A stretch of DNA of 64,000 bases from JAIOSF01 sp047159865 (GTDB taxonomy: Bacteria; Campylobacterota; Campylobacteria; Campylobacterales; Arcobacteraceae), in assembly GCF_047159865.1 (NCBI RefSeq), contig NZ_AP038804.1, positions 1,550,001 through 1,614,000 of the forward strand, read 5' to 3'. The notes beneath the pieces were generated by a model that was given only the letters and a program-made list of their open reading frames with translations, ran no database searches and had not been told where the DNA came from. This document shows positions 55,360-63,654 of this stretch, in pieces. Numbering within the stretch: the first letter of the stretch is position 1; each line of letters opens with the position of its first letter. Position numbers and translations under genes: made by a program.

Positions 55360-56100
55360 TTATATAACCTCTACATGCCATGGCTCAAAACGAACACCAT
55401 CTTTGTTGTTGTGAGTATATCTAATACCTATATAATCGAGTTTTTGCATCTTGTGAAACTCTTTTGTTTGTGCAAAATCAGAAGTGAAGTTTCTATTTCC
55501 CCAACCTCTTTTCCCTACATCAAAATCACTAATAGCATGATAAGTATATGCAGGTGGTGCTATGATATTTGAAGCTTGTGAAAGGTTACCATTGAGACTT
55601 TTTACTTTGCTTATGTATAAGCTAAGTTGTTTTACAACATTTCTAATTCCTGAGGTCAATATAATATTTGTTCCCACATCCTTTAAAATTCTATTGTAAT
55701 CTTCAAGGGGTTTCCCTTTAAATATAAAGTGACCCGAGTGTGGTATTTTTTGAATATCTTTACTTGAAATACTTTGTGAGATATTGTCTACAGTTTTATT
55801 TCCATAAAATCCAAACTTATTTGGCTCACTATAAAATAGTTTTTCTATTAAAACTAGTTCTTCTTTTGTAAATTTTCCTATGCTAGAATAGTTTCTAGCG
55901 TAATATAAAGCTTGATCAAGAGAGACGATATTGAAGTTTGCAAACCCTATGTATCTTCTAAGTCTTTTAAGACGACTATCTAAAGTATATAATGTATTCA
56001 AATCATTAATATGTAAGTTTACATCGTGATTGATCTGTATATAATCTTTAGCAAAAAGCGGTGATAATGTTGATAATAATAAAAAATTTCTTCTATTCAT
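55360..56100 (-). CDS. M15/VanY-like D-alanyl-D-alanine carboxypeptidase with Tat-type signal
   Basis: A 246-residue exported peptidase. The N-terminus MNRRNFLLLSTLSPLFAKD has an NRRNFLL twin-arginine motif and a weak hydrophobic core, suggesting Tat export. The VanY-type zinc site is H188 and D194 (YHAISDFDVG), then E239 and H242 (FEPWHVEV). About 110 residues before the domain are family-specific. It is probably a D,D- or L,D-carboxypeptidase acting on peptidoglycan with the adjacent Csd4-like enzyme. Confidence 0.82.
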   Translation of the reverse strand: MNRRNFLLLSTLSPLFAKDYIQINHDVNLHINDLNTLYTLDSRLKRLRRYIGFANFNIVSLDQALYYARNYSSIGKFTKEELVLIEKLFYSEPNKFGFYGNKTVDNISQSISSKDIQKIPHSGHFIFKGKPLEDYNRILKDVGTNIILTSGIRNVVKQLSLYISKVKSLNGNLSQASNIIAPPAYTYHAISDFDVGKRGWGNRNFTSDFAQTKEFHKMQKLDYIGIRYTHNNKDGVRFEPWHVEVI

Positions 56101-56115
56101 AGTCGTGATATTATC

Positions 56116-56490
56116 CTAACTTAGCTTTGAAACTACATTTGAGTAAAAAGGTAAAAAATCTTTTAACTCAAGCTTTGCATCTCTTTGTTTTACTCCCCAA
56201 GTAGGTTCGGGGAAATAACTATCCTCTTTAAAACGAGCCTGTATATGAAAATGAACATGTGGACAGTAGTTACCAAATGAAGCAATATTTATTTTATCTG
56301 CTTGAAAATAATCAATCATCTCTTTTTCAATAATATCTAAACATCTCCAGATTTCATTTTTTGTTTTTGTATCACAAGAACTAAACTCTTTGATATCTTT
56401 TTGCGTAAATATTTTTAGCCAAGGTATCTCGTGTTTTTCAATTTCGATTTTTACTAAATCATTTTGGTAAATAATTAAATCGTCCATCAT
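56116..56490 (-). CDS. HIT family protein
   Basis: A 124-residue histidine-triad protein with the catalytic triad in CPHVHFHIQARF. HIT hydrolases and transferases act on nucleotide phosphoramidates and diadenosine polyphosphates. ATGATG gives two starts. It overlaps the DUF493 gene by four bases. Confidence 0.85.
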   Translation of the reverse strand: MMDDLIIYQNDLVKIEIEKHEIPWLKIFTQKDIKEFSSCDTKTKNEIWRCLDIIEKEMIDYFQADKINIASFGNYCPHVHFHIQARFKEDSYFPEPTWGVKQRDAKLELKDFLPFYSNVVSKLS

Positions 56491-56750
56491 ACAACCATTT
56501 TGATATGTTCATGGTCACCTAAAATTTTGTAAAGCTCTTTTCTGTCTTCTTCATCTTCAACAATACAATCCAATGTATAACTTTTGAACTTTCCTTTACT
56601 ACTTACTTTTGAAGGTTTTACCCCATGTTTTCTATCATCTAAAACCTCTTTGATGATTTTTTTGATGTTTTGTTCGTTTCGTATCACTAATTTATATGTC
56701 CAATTACATGGATAATCTAACTCTAATTTATGTTGACTTAAATCTATCAT
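56487..56750 (-). CDS. DUF493/YbeD family protein
   Basis: An 87-residue protein with the YbeD/HP0495 ferredoxin-like pattern LDYPCNWTYKLV at the start and KVSSKGKFKSYTL in the middle. A regulatory, ACT-like role has been proposed for the family, but none is established. It overlaps moaC and the HIT gene by four bases each. Confidence 0.85.
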   Translation of the reverse strand: MIDLSQHKLELDYPCNWTYKLVIRNEQNIKKIIKEVLDDRKHGVKPSKVSSKGKFKSYTLDCIVEDEEDRKELYKILGDHEHIKMVV

Positions 56751-57217
56751 CTTTGAAAATCTCCTGTTTTTCCACCGCTTTTATGTTCAAGTTTTACTTC
56801 ACTAATTATCATCCCTTTGTCTATAGCTTTTACCATATCATAAATAGTAAGAAGTCCTATAGATACTCCTGTAAGTGCTTCCATCTCTACACCTGTTTTT
56901 CCTGCTAGTTTTGTAGTAACTGTAAGCTTAAAACCTGGAAGTTCTGGTAACTCTTCGACATCACAGTTGATGCCACTTAGCAAAAGAGGATGGCACATAG
57001 GAATAAGCTCAGGCGTTTTTTTTGTCCCCATGATTGCAGCTATTACTGCTGTTTGAATTACAGGACCTTTTTTGTTTTCATTTGAGATAACATTATTGTA
57101 TGCTTCATCATTCATAGTGATGATTCCACTTGCAATTGCTACTCGTGTTGTGTTTTCTTTTTCTGATACATCTACCATTTTAGGTCGATTGTTCTCATCT
57201 AAATGTGTTAAGTTCAT
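56747..57217 (-). CDS. moaC: Cyclic pyranopterin monophosphate synthase
   Basis: A 156-residue MoaC of molybdenum cofactor synthesis. The IPMCHPLLL motif, the catalytic region TGVEMEALTGVS and YDMVKAIDKGM are present. First gene of the long minus-strand unit that runs to 49915. The 139-base gap before rpsU must contain divergent promoters. Confidence 0.95.
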   Translation of the reverse strand: MNLTHLDENNRPKMVDVSEKENTTRVAIASGIITMNDEAYNNVISNENKKGPVIQTAVIAAIMGTKKTPELIPMCHPLLLSGINCDVEELPELPGFKLTVTTKLAGKTGVEMEALTGVSIGLLTIYDMVKAIDKGMIISEVKLEHKSGGKTGDFQR

Positions 57218-57281
57218 ATATAATAGTCCAATAATTTATTTATGTGTATTATACTTCAAGTTACATTAAGACAATTTTATA

Positions 57282-57287
57282 TATAAT
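57282..57287 (+). promoter_or_regulatory. Putative rpsU -10 element
   Basis: TATAAT 70 bases before the rpsU start. The leader holds several ATG triplets, among them a 12-codon frame from 57311. Confidence 0.5.
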
Positions 57288-57356
57288 CCGCTACAAATTT
57301 CAGCAATGACATGCCAAGAGCAGTCAAATCTATGCAAGAAAGTGGGTGATGTAGTT

Positions 57357-57569
57357 ATGCCTGGTATTAAAGTAAAAGAGAGTGAATCTTTCGAAGAAGC
57401 TTATAGAAGATTTAAAAAACAATGTGATAGAAGTTTAATCGTTACTGAAACAAGAGCAAGAAGATATTTTGAATCTAACCCTGAAAAGAAAAAGAAACAA
57501 AAAATTAACGCTCGTAAAAAAATGTTAAAAAAACTTTATATGTTAAGAAGATATGAGTCTAGACTGTAA
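57357..57569 (+). CDS. rpsU: 30S ribosomal protein S21
   Basis: A 70-residue S21 starting MPGIKVKESESFEEAYRRF and ending in a basic tail. The frame is open 17 codons upstream (from 57306), but homologues begin at 57357. The ribosome site is only GGGTGAT, weak for a ribosomal gene. S21 aids initiation at mRNAs near the anti-Shine-Dalgarno end of 16S rRNA. Confidence 0.95.
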   Translation: MPGIKVKESESFEEAYRRFKKQCDRSLIVTETRARRYFESNPEKKKKQKINARKKMLKKLYMLRRYESRL

Positions 57570-57636
57570 TCTTTACAATATAAAACTTTAAGGATAAAAG
57601 AGATATTCTTTCATCCTTAATTTAGCCGAAGAAAAT

Positions 57637-57713
57637 GCGTCTGTGGCTTAACTGGATATAGCACTGGGTTTCGGCCCCGGTGGTTGCGGGTTCGAATCCT
57701 GCCAGGCGTACCA
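57637..57713 (+). tRNA. tRNA-Arg (anticodon UCG)
   Basis: A 77-base cloverleaf with encoded CCA. The acceptor pairs GCGTCTG with CAGGCGT (two G-T pairs), the D stem starts GCT, the anticodon stem CTGGG/CCCGG holds loop TTTCGGC (anticodon TCG), the variable loop has five bases and the T arm is GCGGG-TTCGAAT-CCTGC. Confidence 0.96.
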
Positions 57714-57715
57714 TT

Positions 57716-57764
57716 AAAAAGCTCCACATAATTAGTCTTTTGACTTTTTATGTGGAGCTTTTTT
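57716..57764 (+). terminator. Terminator behind tRNA-Arg
   Basis: AAAAAGCTCCACATA pairs perfectly with TATGTGGAGCTTTTT across an 18-base loop and ends in a T run, three bases after the tRNA. Confidence 0.9.
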
Positions 57765-58054
57765 ATTTCCTGAAAAAATCTATTTGATACCCTAAAAAGA
57801 ATTTTGAAATTCTTTTTCTTTTTTTCTACAAGATATTCAAACAAGCGGACAAAAAAGAGAAAGTCAAGTGGCAAGAAGTGAAAGGAATATTTCATAATAA
57901 AGCGACTTGCCTTTTGAATAGTTTGTAAAAACTTTCAGCACTAGCCTTGATAGAAGTGGAATCAAACATCGTCTTAATCACTATTTTGATATAATGCAAA
58001 ATACAAAAGCCTATCTTTTAGGCTATATAAACTAATATATTTCAAGGTGTTTTT
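57765..58054. other. Non-coding stretch with second hairpin, coding-like minus-strand frame and promoter
   Basis: The 341 bases between the tRNA and the next gene hold four things besides the tRNA terminator. A second perfect 11-base-pair inverted repeat (57794-57804 with 57807-57817, two-base loop) is followed by a T-rich run. A short minus-strand reading frame at about 57912-57986 reads like protein for 24 residues and then stops. TATAAT at 57990-57995 is a likely -10 for the next gene. A small hairpin AGCCTA/TAGGCT lies at about 58007-58024 in its leader. Confidence 0.55.
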
Positions 58055-58447
58055 ATGAGCATATTTGCTTTACAATCAATAGCAGGTGGGTTTCTTGATG
58101 AGGATTTACAAAATTTCAATAAAAATTTTGATGACTGGTGTGTTCAGTTTGAGAGTTATGATGATGCTATGATTATTTTACAAACTCTTGAAAATAACAA
58201 ATCTATTGTTATTGTAGAGATAACACCTTTGAGCTATCCTAAATATTTTTTCTCCTCACTTCAAGGGACAGTTTATCTAACACGACAAATAAATGATAAA
58301 ATAATTTGTACAGTAGAACCCTATATAGGCTCTAGTTTCAAAATCGCTGTATGCGACCTAAAAACAAAAAAAGTCCATTTTACAGCTACAAACTACAAAA
58401 GTATTCCAAGTGTAGAAGCTGCTTTTACAAACTTTGGAGTGGTGTGA
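58055..58447 (+). CDS. Unknown 130-residue protein
   Basis: A soluble protein without signal peptide or membrane segment. Mixed alpha/beta composition with several aromatic-rich strands and three cysteines not arranged in a metal motif. No family is recognised. It has a promoter-like -10 about 60 bases upstream, an AAGGTG ribosome site and no partner gene; it faces the convergent fusion-protein gene across 33 bases without a clear terminator. Confidence 0.7.
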   Translation: MSIFALQSIAGGFLDEDLQNFNKNFDDWCVQFESYDDAMIILQTLENNKSIVIVEITPLSYPKYFFSSLQGTVYLTRQINDKIICTVEPYIGSSFKIAVCDLKTKKVHFTATNYKSIPSVEAAFTNFGVV

Positions 58448-58480
58448 TTCTTTCCCTTTTTTTGAAAATTGTATTATCAT

Positions 58481-61297
58481 TTAAATTTTATCTTTTTTAA
58501 ATTTAAATCCTATTAACCATTCTAAAATTTTTTCATTATTATTCTCAATCCAATCTTTTGAAACTTTTTCAATACTTTTCCCTTTTTTAATCATTGATAG
58601 CATATCTATTAAATCATCATTACTAACATAAAAATTATTTAATAATAGATTTAATTCTTTATGATCTTTGATTAGACTTGTTCTAAAAGCAATTTTTATA
58701 TTAGTCGTTGGCCAAGAAGTACTTGATTCTAGTGAATTAATATCTTTATTCATCATAATTTTCTTCCATTCATTTTTGTCATGTTTTGTGTTTTTAGCAA
58801 AATAAACATTTTTGTCCATAAAAACATCACTTGGATAATAACAGAAAAATAGAGTTGGAACCTTTTTTTCATTATTTCTTTTTAGTAATAATTTCATAAC
58901 TTCTATATCATAAACATCAAAATTATAATATTTATCAAATCCATATCCTGCAAGTCTTCGTTTTTCAATTTTTGTTGAATCCCAACCATCTGTTCCAATC
59001 CATATATTTCCTTTATTATCTCCAGATAAATCAAATAGATGTGCAACCTTTTCTGATAAAAAATCTTTTTCAGAAAATAAATTTTCTCTATCTGTAAAAC
59101 TAGTATAACAAAGACCTTGATAACCTTCAACTGAAGTTTTCCCTAAAGAAACTGTACCGTATGCATTTACATATCGTCGTATTAATTTTTTATTATTTTC
59201 TACCCATAATTCTGGATAGATATCAATCATACCTTTTGTTTCATCCATTTGTTTGAAAGCAACTACACTAGAGATAGGTACAGTAGATGCTTTTAATTCA
59301 GTATGTTTATTTATAATATCTTTCAGAATATGAGCTTTTATTTGTGCACTTGGCCAATCAAGCAATGCTATATTTACCTGAATATTTTTTTTATTATCTA
59401 CCAAACTTAATGGTGAATTTTCAAATAATTGATTTTGTTTTAAGGATGAATAAAAGAATGAATATCCAAAACCCAAAAAAATGATTACAAAAACACTAAA
59501 AGTCCAATATGAATAACTTCGTGTTTTTTGAGGTGTAGAGTTTATATCTAAAGTAGTTCTAATTTCATGTTCAAGTTTTGCACTTTCATTTATTATTTCT
59601 AAATCTTCATATTTTTCTAAATATTTAACTATACTTTTAACATTCAATGCATGATCATGTCTTATTTGAGTATTTTTATCTCTCTCAATAATAATTAGTA
59701 AAAGATATATTATAGATGCAGTAACTATTAATGAAAACAAACCAGAAGAAAGACTTTCAGGTCTAAATACTAAAGAAAAAAAGATATTAGCAGTACCAAG
59801 AAAAATTAGAATAATGAATTCTTCGGGTGCTATTCTATCACTTTCCATTGTTTGTAATTTATCTCCAGTTTTGAACAATCTTAATAGGTATTCTCTTATT
59901 TCTTTATCTCTTTGTATGGAAGAAAATAACATAGACTGTTTTAGTTTTTCAACTTTTTTTTGTATATTTCTTAAGTGTGAAATATCTCTGAATGCTCTGA
60001 TAAAACTATGTAAATTTAGAAATGTATATAATCTTATTTCTTGTGCATATAATTTAAAATATTCGCATTTGTCTGTATCAGCAATACGCTCCATAAGAAT
60101 TGTAACTTGTTCATTAAATTCTACAAGTAAGTCTTCTTTTTCACGATTTAGTGCAGTTGCTCTTTCTAATGCAAAAGTTGCGAGTAATACAAAAAAAATT
60201 GTTGAAACGGAAAGTAAACTATAGTAATTATTTATTGGTAAAATAGGTGCAAATAAAATCCAAATACCTATTAAACATATTGATACAAATAAGAAAAGTA
60301 ATGATGACTTTAATGGATATCGTAACGCCAAAAATATATTTGAGGAAACAATAAGGACTGAGGCTACAGCTTCATATTGATTGATTAATCGTCCTTGCAT
60401 TAATGCAAGAATAGCTATTGCTCCAACAGGCATCAAATACCATAATGCACCAACTGAAGCACTATCTGCACTAAATACAGATAAGTCATATAATAAACCT
60501 CCAATTGCTAAAATAAAAATTCCAACAAATAAGAGTAAGAATAATGTAGAGGTCTCAGGAAAAGCAACTTTTTCACCAGAGATAAACAATATAATTGTTA
60601 ATATAACTCCAGATATTGTTCTTGCTCCAGCCTCAGTTAACAATCCTCTTCTAAAACTATTAATAGGTATTTGTTGAGAAGTGGATAAGTCACTCCATAC
60701 ATCCATGTTTTTCATACGAAAATAACATGTAATGGCCATGGCAAGTCCACCAAGAGCAGCTAAAAATATAGTATTTATCATTGGGCTATTAAGTAATAAA
60801 ATATCAGCAAAATCAAGATTGGGTATTGTTAAAATAATAAAACCTGCAAATGCTGCTCCTGTAAAGATATAATCATTGATCGTTATTTTACGCTTTTCTT
60901 TTCTTAATTTACTATCAATGATAAAAAAAAGAATTGGCCAAGTTTCAAAAACAAGTATTGCAACCACATCAAACTCTTCCGAAGATTTTAATGCAGTATA
61001 CAGTAGAAAATGATTTAATACGCTAAATAAACCTGCTAAACCAGTATAGTATGCTACCTTTTTAATATGTGTACTAGAGAGTAGTGAAAGTATTCGAATT
61101 TTATCTCTGATAATTAGGACATAAAATGCAACTATAAGAGTTGAAAAGCCACCAATTGAATGAGCAAAAGCAGAAACATACAAAACACTAGAACTATTGA
61201 GTAATTGATTTACAAGAGGAGGATAGCTCATCCATAAAAATACAGCTATTAACATTAAGCCAACTGGTTTACTTACCCAGTCCATTAATTTATTCAT
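58481..61297 (-). CDS. EamA/DMT-like membrane protein fused to a glycine-betaine-type binding domain
   Basis: A 938-residue protein. Residues 1-325 hold ten hydrophobic helices in the EamA/DMT transporter pattern; two more helices follow (to about 380). Then come a cytoplasmic helical region (about 381-488) with heptad-like stretches, a helix pair (about 490-540), a second soluble stretch (541-598), one helix (about 600-622) and a C-terminal OpuAC-type domain (about 635-938). The last has the ligand-type aromatics W648, W698 and W772 and the GTDGWDSTKIEKRRLAGYGF segment equivalent to GWGCTK in ProX/OpuAC. No ABC ATPase or permease lies nearby. Function may be osmolyte import or sensing; unknown. 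An unbroken frame argues against a sequencing fusion. Confidence 0.8.
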   Translation of the reverse strand: MNKLMDWVSKPVGLMLIAVFLWMSYPPLVNQLLNSSSVLYVSAFAHSIGGFSTLIVAFYVLIIRDKIRILSLLSSTHIKKVAYYTGLAGLFSVLNHFLLYTALKSSEEFDVVAILVFETWPILFFIIDSKLRKEKRKITINDYIFTGAAFAGFIILTIPNLDFADILLLNSPMINTIFLAALGGLAMAITCYFRMKNMDVWSDLSTSQQIPINSFRRGLLTEAGARTISGVILTIILFISGEKVAFPETSTLFLLLFVGIFILAIGGLLYDLSVFSADSASVGALWYLMPVGAIAILALMQGRLINQYEAVASVLIVSSNIFLALRYPLKSSLLFLFVSICLIGIWILFAPILPINNYYSLLSVSTIFFVLLATFALERATALNREKEDLLVEFNEQVTILMERIADTDKCEYFKLYAQEIRLYTFLNLHSFIRAFRDISHLRNIQKKVEKLKQSMLFSSIQRDKEIREYLLRLFKTGDKLQTMESDRIAPEEFIILIFLGTANIFFSLVFRPESLSSGLFSLIVTASIIYLLLIIIERDKNTQIRHDHALNVKSIVKYLEKYEDLEIINESAKLEHEIRTTLDINSTPQKTRSYSYWTFSVFVIIFLGFGYSFFYSSLKQNQLFENSPLSLVDNKKNIQVNIALLDWPSAQIKAHILKDIINKHTELKASTVPISSVVAFKQMDETKGMIDIYPELWVENNKKLIRRYVNAYGTVSLGKTSVEGYQGLCYTSFTDRENLFSEKDFLSEKVAHLFDLSGDNKGNIWIGTDGWDSTKIEKRRLAGYGFDKYYNFDVYDIEVMKLLLKRNNEKKVPTLFFCYYPSDVFMDKNVYFAKNTKHDKNEWKKIMMNKDINSLESSTSWPTTNIKIAFRTSLIKDHKELNLLLNNFYVSNDDLIDMLSMIKKGKSIEKVSKDWIENNNEKILEWLIGFKFKKDKI

Positions 61298-61588
61298 TTA
61301 GTAATACCTTTTAGAAATATAGCAAAAAGATATAGCATACTTTAATGTAAAAGTTTAAATCTTCCAAGTATAAAAATATAATTTTACAATTTATTTGATT
61401 ATATTTAAATAACTTTAATTATATATTATTTAATTAAAAAATACAATATTTTGATAATTATTTAGATTATATTATAGCTAAAGTTTTGACATATTGTTTA
61501 TAAAAGAAGCTTAAAATGATATATTTTCTATAGATTGATGATTCAGTTAAACTATACTATACTTTCAAAAAAATTATTAGGATAATCA
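61298..61588. other. AT-rich divergent promoter region
   Basis: The 291 bases between the fusion protein and the porin contain no coding frame. Two overlapping TATACT hexamers (61553-61558 and 61558-61563) lie about 30 bases before the porin start and are its likely -10. AAGG before 61297 serves the fusion gene. Confidence 0.55.
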
Positions 61589-62719
61589 ATGAAATTAATG
61601 AAATTTAGTCTTGCTGCTATTATGGCACTAGGTACCTGTTCATACGCTGCAGATTCTGTAGCAGAAGCACTTAAAAATGGAAAAGCTAGCGGAGCTTTAC
61701 AAGCTGCTTATTGGAGTAGAAACAAAGGTACAGATGCAGAAATTATTAACTTTGGTTTAGATGTTAGTTATGAAACAGCAACTTTTTACAACTTTGGTGC
61801 AAAAGCAACATTTCAAACTTCATCTTCTCCATTTATAAATGATGATGCAAGAGAAGTATTTAAAGATGATATGTATGGTTCTGGTTCTCAACTTTCAGAA
61901 CTATATCTTTCTTATGCTTTAGGAAAAACTACAGCACAAGTAGGTCGAATGTATTTTGGAACACCACTTGTTGCAGGAAGTGGATCTCGTATGAATAGAG
62001 AATCATTTGAGGGTGCAATCGTTACAAATTCTGATATTCAAGATACAAAAATCACTATTGGATATGTTCAAAAAATGCAAAATAGAACAGATGGTGAAGG
62101 GGATATTGGTAGATTTACTAAAGATTTTACTTGGCAAGGTGAAGTTGCTCATGGTGCATATACAGCAGTTGTAGAAAACTCTTCAATTGAGAATGTTAAT
62201 TTAACTGTAGCATATCTTGATGCAAAAGACCTTATGGAAGTAGCGTACCTTGAAGCTGTGTATAAAAAAGACAATTTTGCACTAGCATCACAATATTACT
62301 ATAGCGAAAAAGAGGGTGTTGATAGTACTGATCTATTTGGACTAAAAGGAAATATCTCATTTGGTAAAGCTTCATTTGTAGCTGCATATACAACTACAGG
62401 TGACGAGTATGTTCATGCAGGTTTAGGAAATGGTGCTGACTTTGCATACACAGGTTCTCCAATCCTTTCAGATACATATAGTGCAAATAGTGATGCTTAT
62501 AAAGTTGGTGCAAGTTATGCTGTTATCCCTGCATTGAATGTTGGTGTAAATTATGTTTTTGATGATCGTAAAGATAAAGAGATCTCTTACTCAAGTGCTA
62601 CAGCTGACTATACATTTAGTGGAGCAGTTGATGGTCTAAATGTAGCTGTTCTTTATGAAGAAGCAGGAAAAGATAGTGATGATAATGAGTTCAGACTCAA
62701 TGTAACTTATCCTTTTTAG
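61589..62719 (+). CDS. OprD-like major outer-membrane porin
   Basis: A 376-residue porin. A signal peptide (about 1-20, ending SYA) is followed by a short helix-like segment AEALKNGKASGALQA typical of Campylobacterota porins, then alternating strands with periplasmic turns, ending in the BAM signal TYPF. It resembles the Campylobacter major outer-membrane protein and OprD groups. Probably highly expressed: GGATAA ribosome site and tandem -10. Its substrate range is unknown. Confidence 0.88.
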   Translation: MKLMKFSLAAIMALGTCSYAADSVAEALKNGKASGALQAAYWSRNKGTDAEIINFGLDVSYETATFYNFGAKATFQTSSSPFINDDAREVFKDDMYGSGSQLSELYLSYALGKTTAQVGRMYFGTPLVAGSGSRMNRESFEGAIVTNSDIQDTKITIGYVQKMQNRTDGEGDIGRFTKDFTWQGEVAHGAYTAVVENSSIENVNLTVAYLDAKDLMEVAYLEAVYKKDNFALASQYYYSEKEGVDSTDLFGLKGNISFGKASFVAAYTTTGDEYVHAGLGNGADFAYTGSPILSDTYSANSDAYKVGASYAVIPALNVGVNYVFDDRKDKEISYSSATADYTFSGAVDGLNVAVLYEEAGKDSDDNEFRLNVTYPF

Positions 62720-62751
62720 TAGATTGCTGATTCGATATAATATGCTAAACT

Positions 62752-63117
62752 ATGACTAAATTATCTCAAGTTTCGTTTTTTATTTGTTTGGTAGCTATAG
62801 AATATCTCGCTATTACAACTACAACTATTGCTGTAGTTGAAAATAGCTGGGATAAACTCAATCATCTTATCGCTTTTTTTGTATTGTATATACTTATTGA
62901 TAAAGGATTTAAAATATTTACTGCTTTAGCAAAAGTTTGTTTACTGTTTGTTTTTGCTCTACAAATAGAGATTGTGCAATATTTTATCCCAAGTAGATAT
63001 TTTTCTGTTTTGGATATAGTTGCTGATTGTATTGGTATAGTTATAGCTATAGGAGTTTTGAGTTTTTATGAAAAATATATAAAAGTAAAAGACACTAGTT
63101 ATCTAAAGAGTTATTGA
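62752..63117 (+). CDS. VanZ-like membrane protein
   Basis: A 121-residue protein with four transmembrane helices and the VanZ-type motif DKLNHLIAFFVLY, followed by EIVQYFIPSRYFSVLDIVADCIG, given here by its parts EIVQYFIP and DIVADCIG. VanZ proteins are integral membrane proteins of unclear role. It lies 32 bases after the porin gene and could share its transcript. Confidence 0.82.
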   Translation: MTKLSQVSFFICLVAIEYLAITTTTIAVVENSWDKLNHLIAFFVLYILIDKGFKIFTALAKVCLLFVFALQIEIVQYFIPSRYFSVLDIVADCIGIVIAIGVLSFYEKYIKVKDTSYLKSY

Positions 63118-63124
63118 AGTATAT

Positions 63125-63496
63125 TTACTTTTTTAACTCTTTTTCAATCATAAAAAAATCAACCCCAATAATAGCAATATAAAAAAAGTCTGTATGTTCA
63201 CCCACTTTAAAATCACAACGAACTAACTCCTCTTGTAATCTAAAATTATCAGATAAAACTTTTTTCAAAGTATCATCAACATTTTCTTGTAAAATTTTTG
63301 TATCTTTTAGTGGTTTGAGTATCTCTTTGAATCGTGTTGTAAGTGAATTTAGAGTTTGTTTTTTTGAATCGTAGTGAAGACAAGAGAGTTGAGACAACTC
63401 AGTTTTATCTAACTTTGTATCTAGTTTTTTAAAAAAATATGTTAAAAGAACTTCTGTATCTTTTACGGAATCGATATCTAACTTTTTTATTCTCAT
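63125..63496 (-). CDS. Unknown 123-residue protein
   Basis: A soluble, charged protein with a helical N-terminal two thirds and a more hydrophobic end (DFFYIAIIGVDFFMIEKELKK in parts: FFYIAIIG, FFMIEKEL). No signal peptide and no recognised family. It is convergent with the VanZ-like gene at seven bases' distance and divergent from the next gene. Confidence 0.65.
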   Translation of the reverse strand: MRIKKLDIDSVKDTEVLLTYFFKKLDTKLDKTELSQLSCLHYDSKKQTLNSLTTRFKEILKPLKDTKILQENVDDTLKKVLSDNFRLQEELVRCDFKVGEHTDFFYIAIIGVDFFMIEKELKK

Positions 63497-63654
63497 TTTA
63501 CTTGCCTTATCTACTTTTTATATGTTTTAAATCTTTCATGACATTGTATCACTTGATTCTGATGTTTTAGTGAGAGTTGAGTATTTTTATAGATACTTGA
63601 AACTCTGTTTTGCTATGATACGAAAAAAAGATTTTAAAAGGAATTTTTAAAAGT

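Noticed and set aside
57306..57356. Upstream in-frame extension of rpsU
   Set aside because: S21 proteins begin MPGIKV-like, and the extension has no similarity to S21.
57617..57895. Minus-strand open frame of 92 codons across tRNA-Arg
   Set aside because: Its C-terminal part is the reverse complement of the tRNA (reads GRIRTRNHRGRN), and the rest is the tRNA terminator and hairpin. A classic false gene.
58007..58024. Small hairpin as a terminator
   Set aside because: The stem is only six base pairs and no T run follows. It lies in the leader of the next gene instead.
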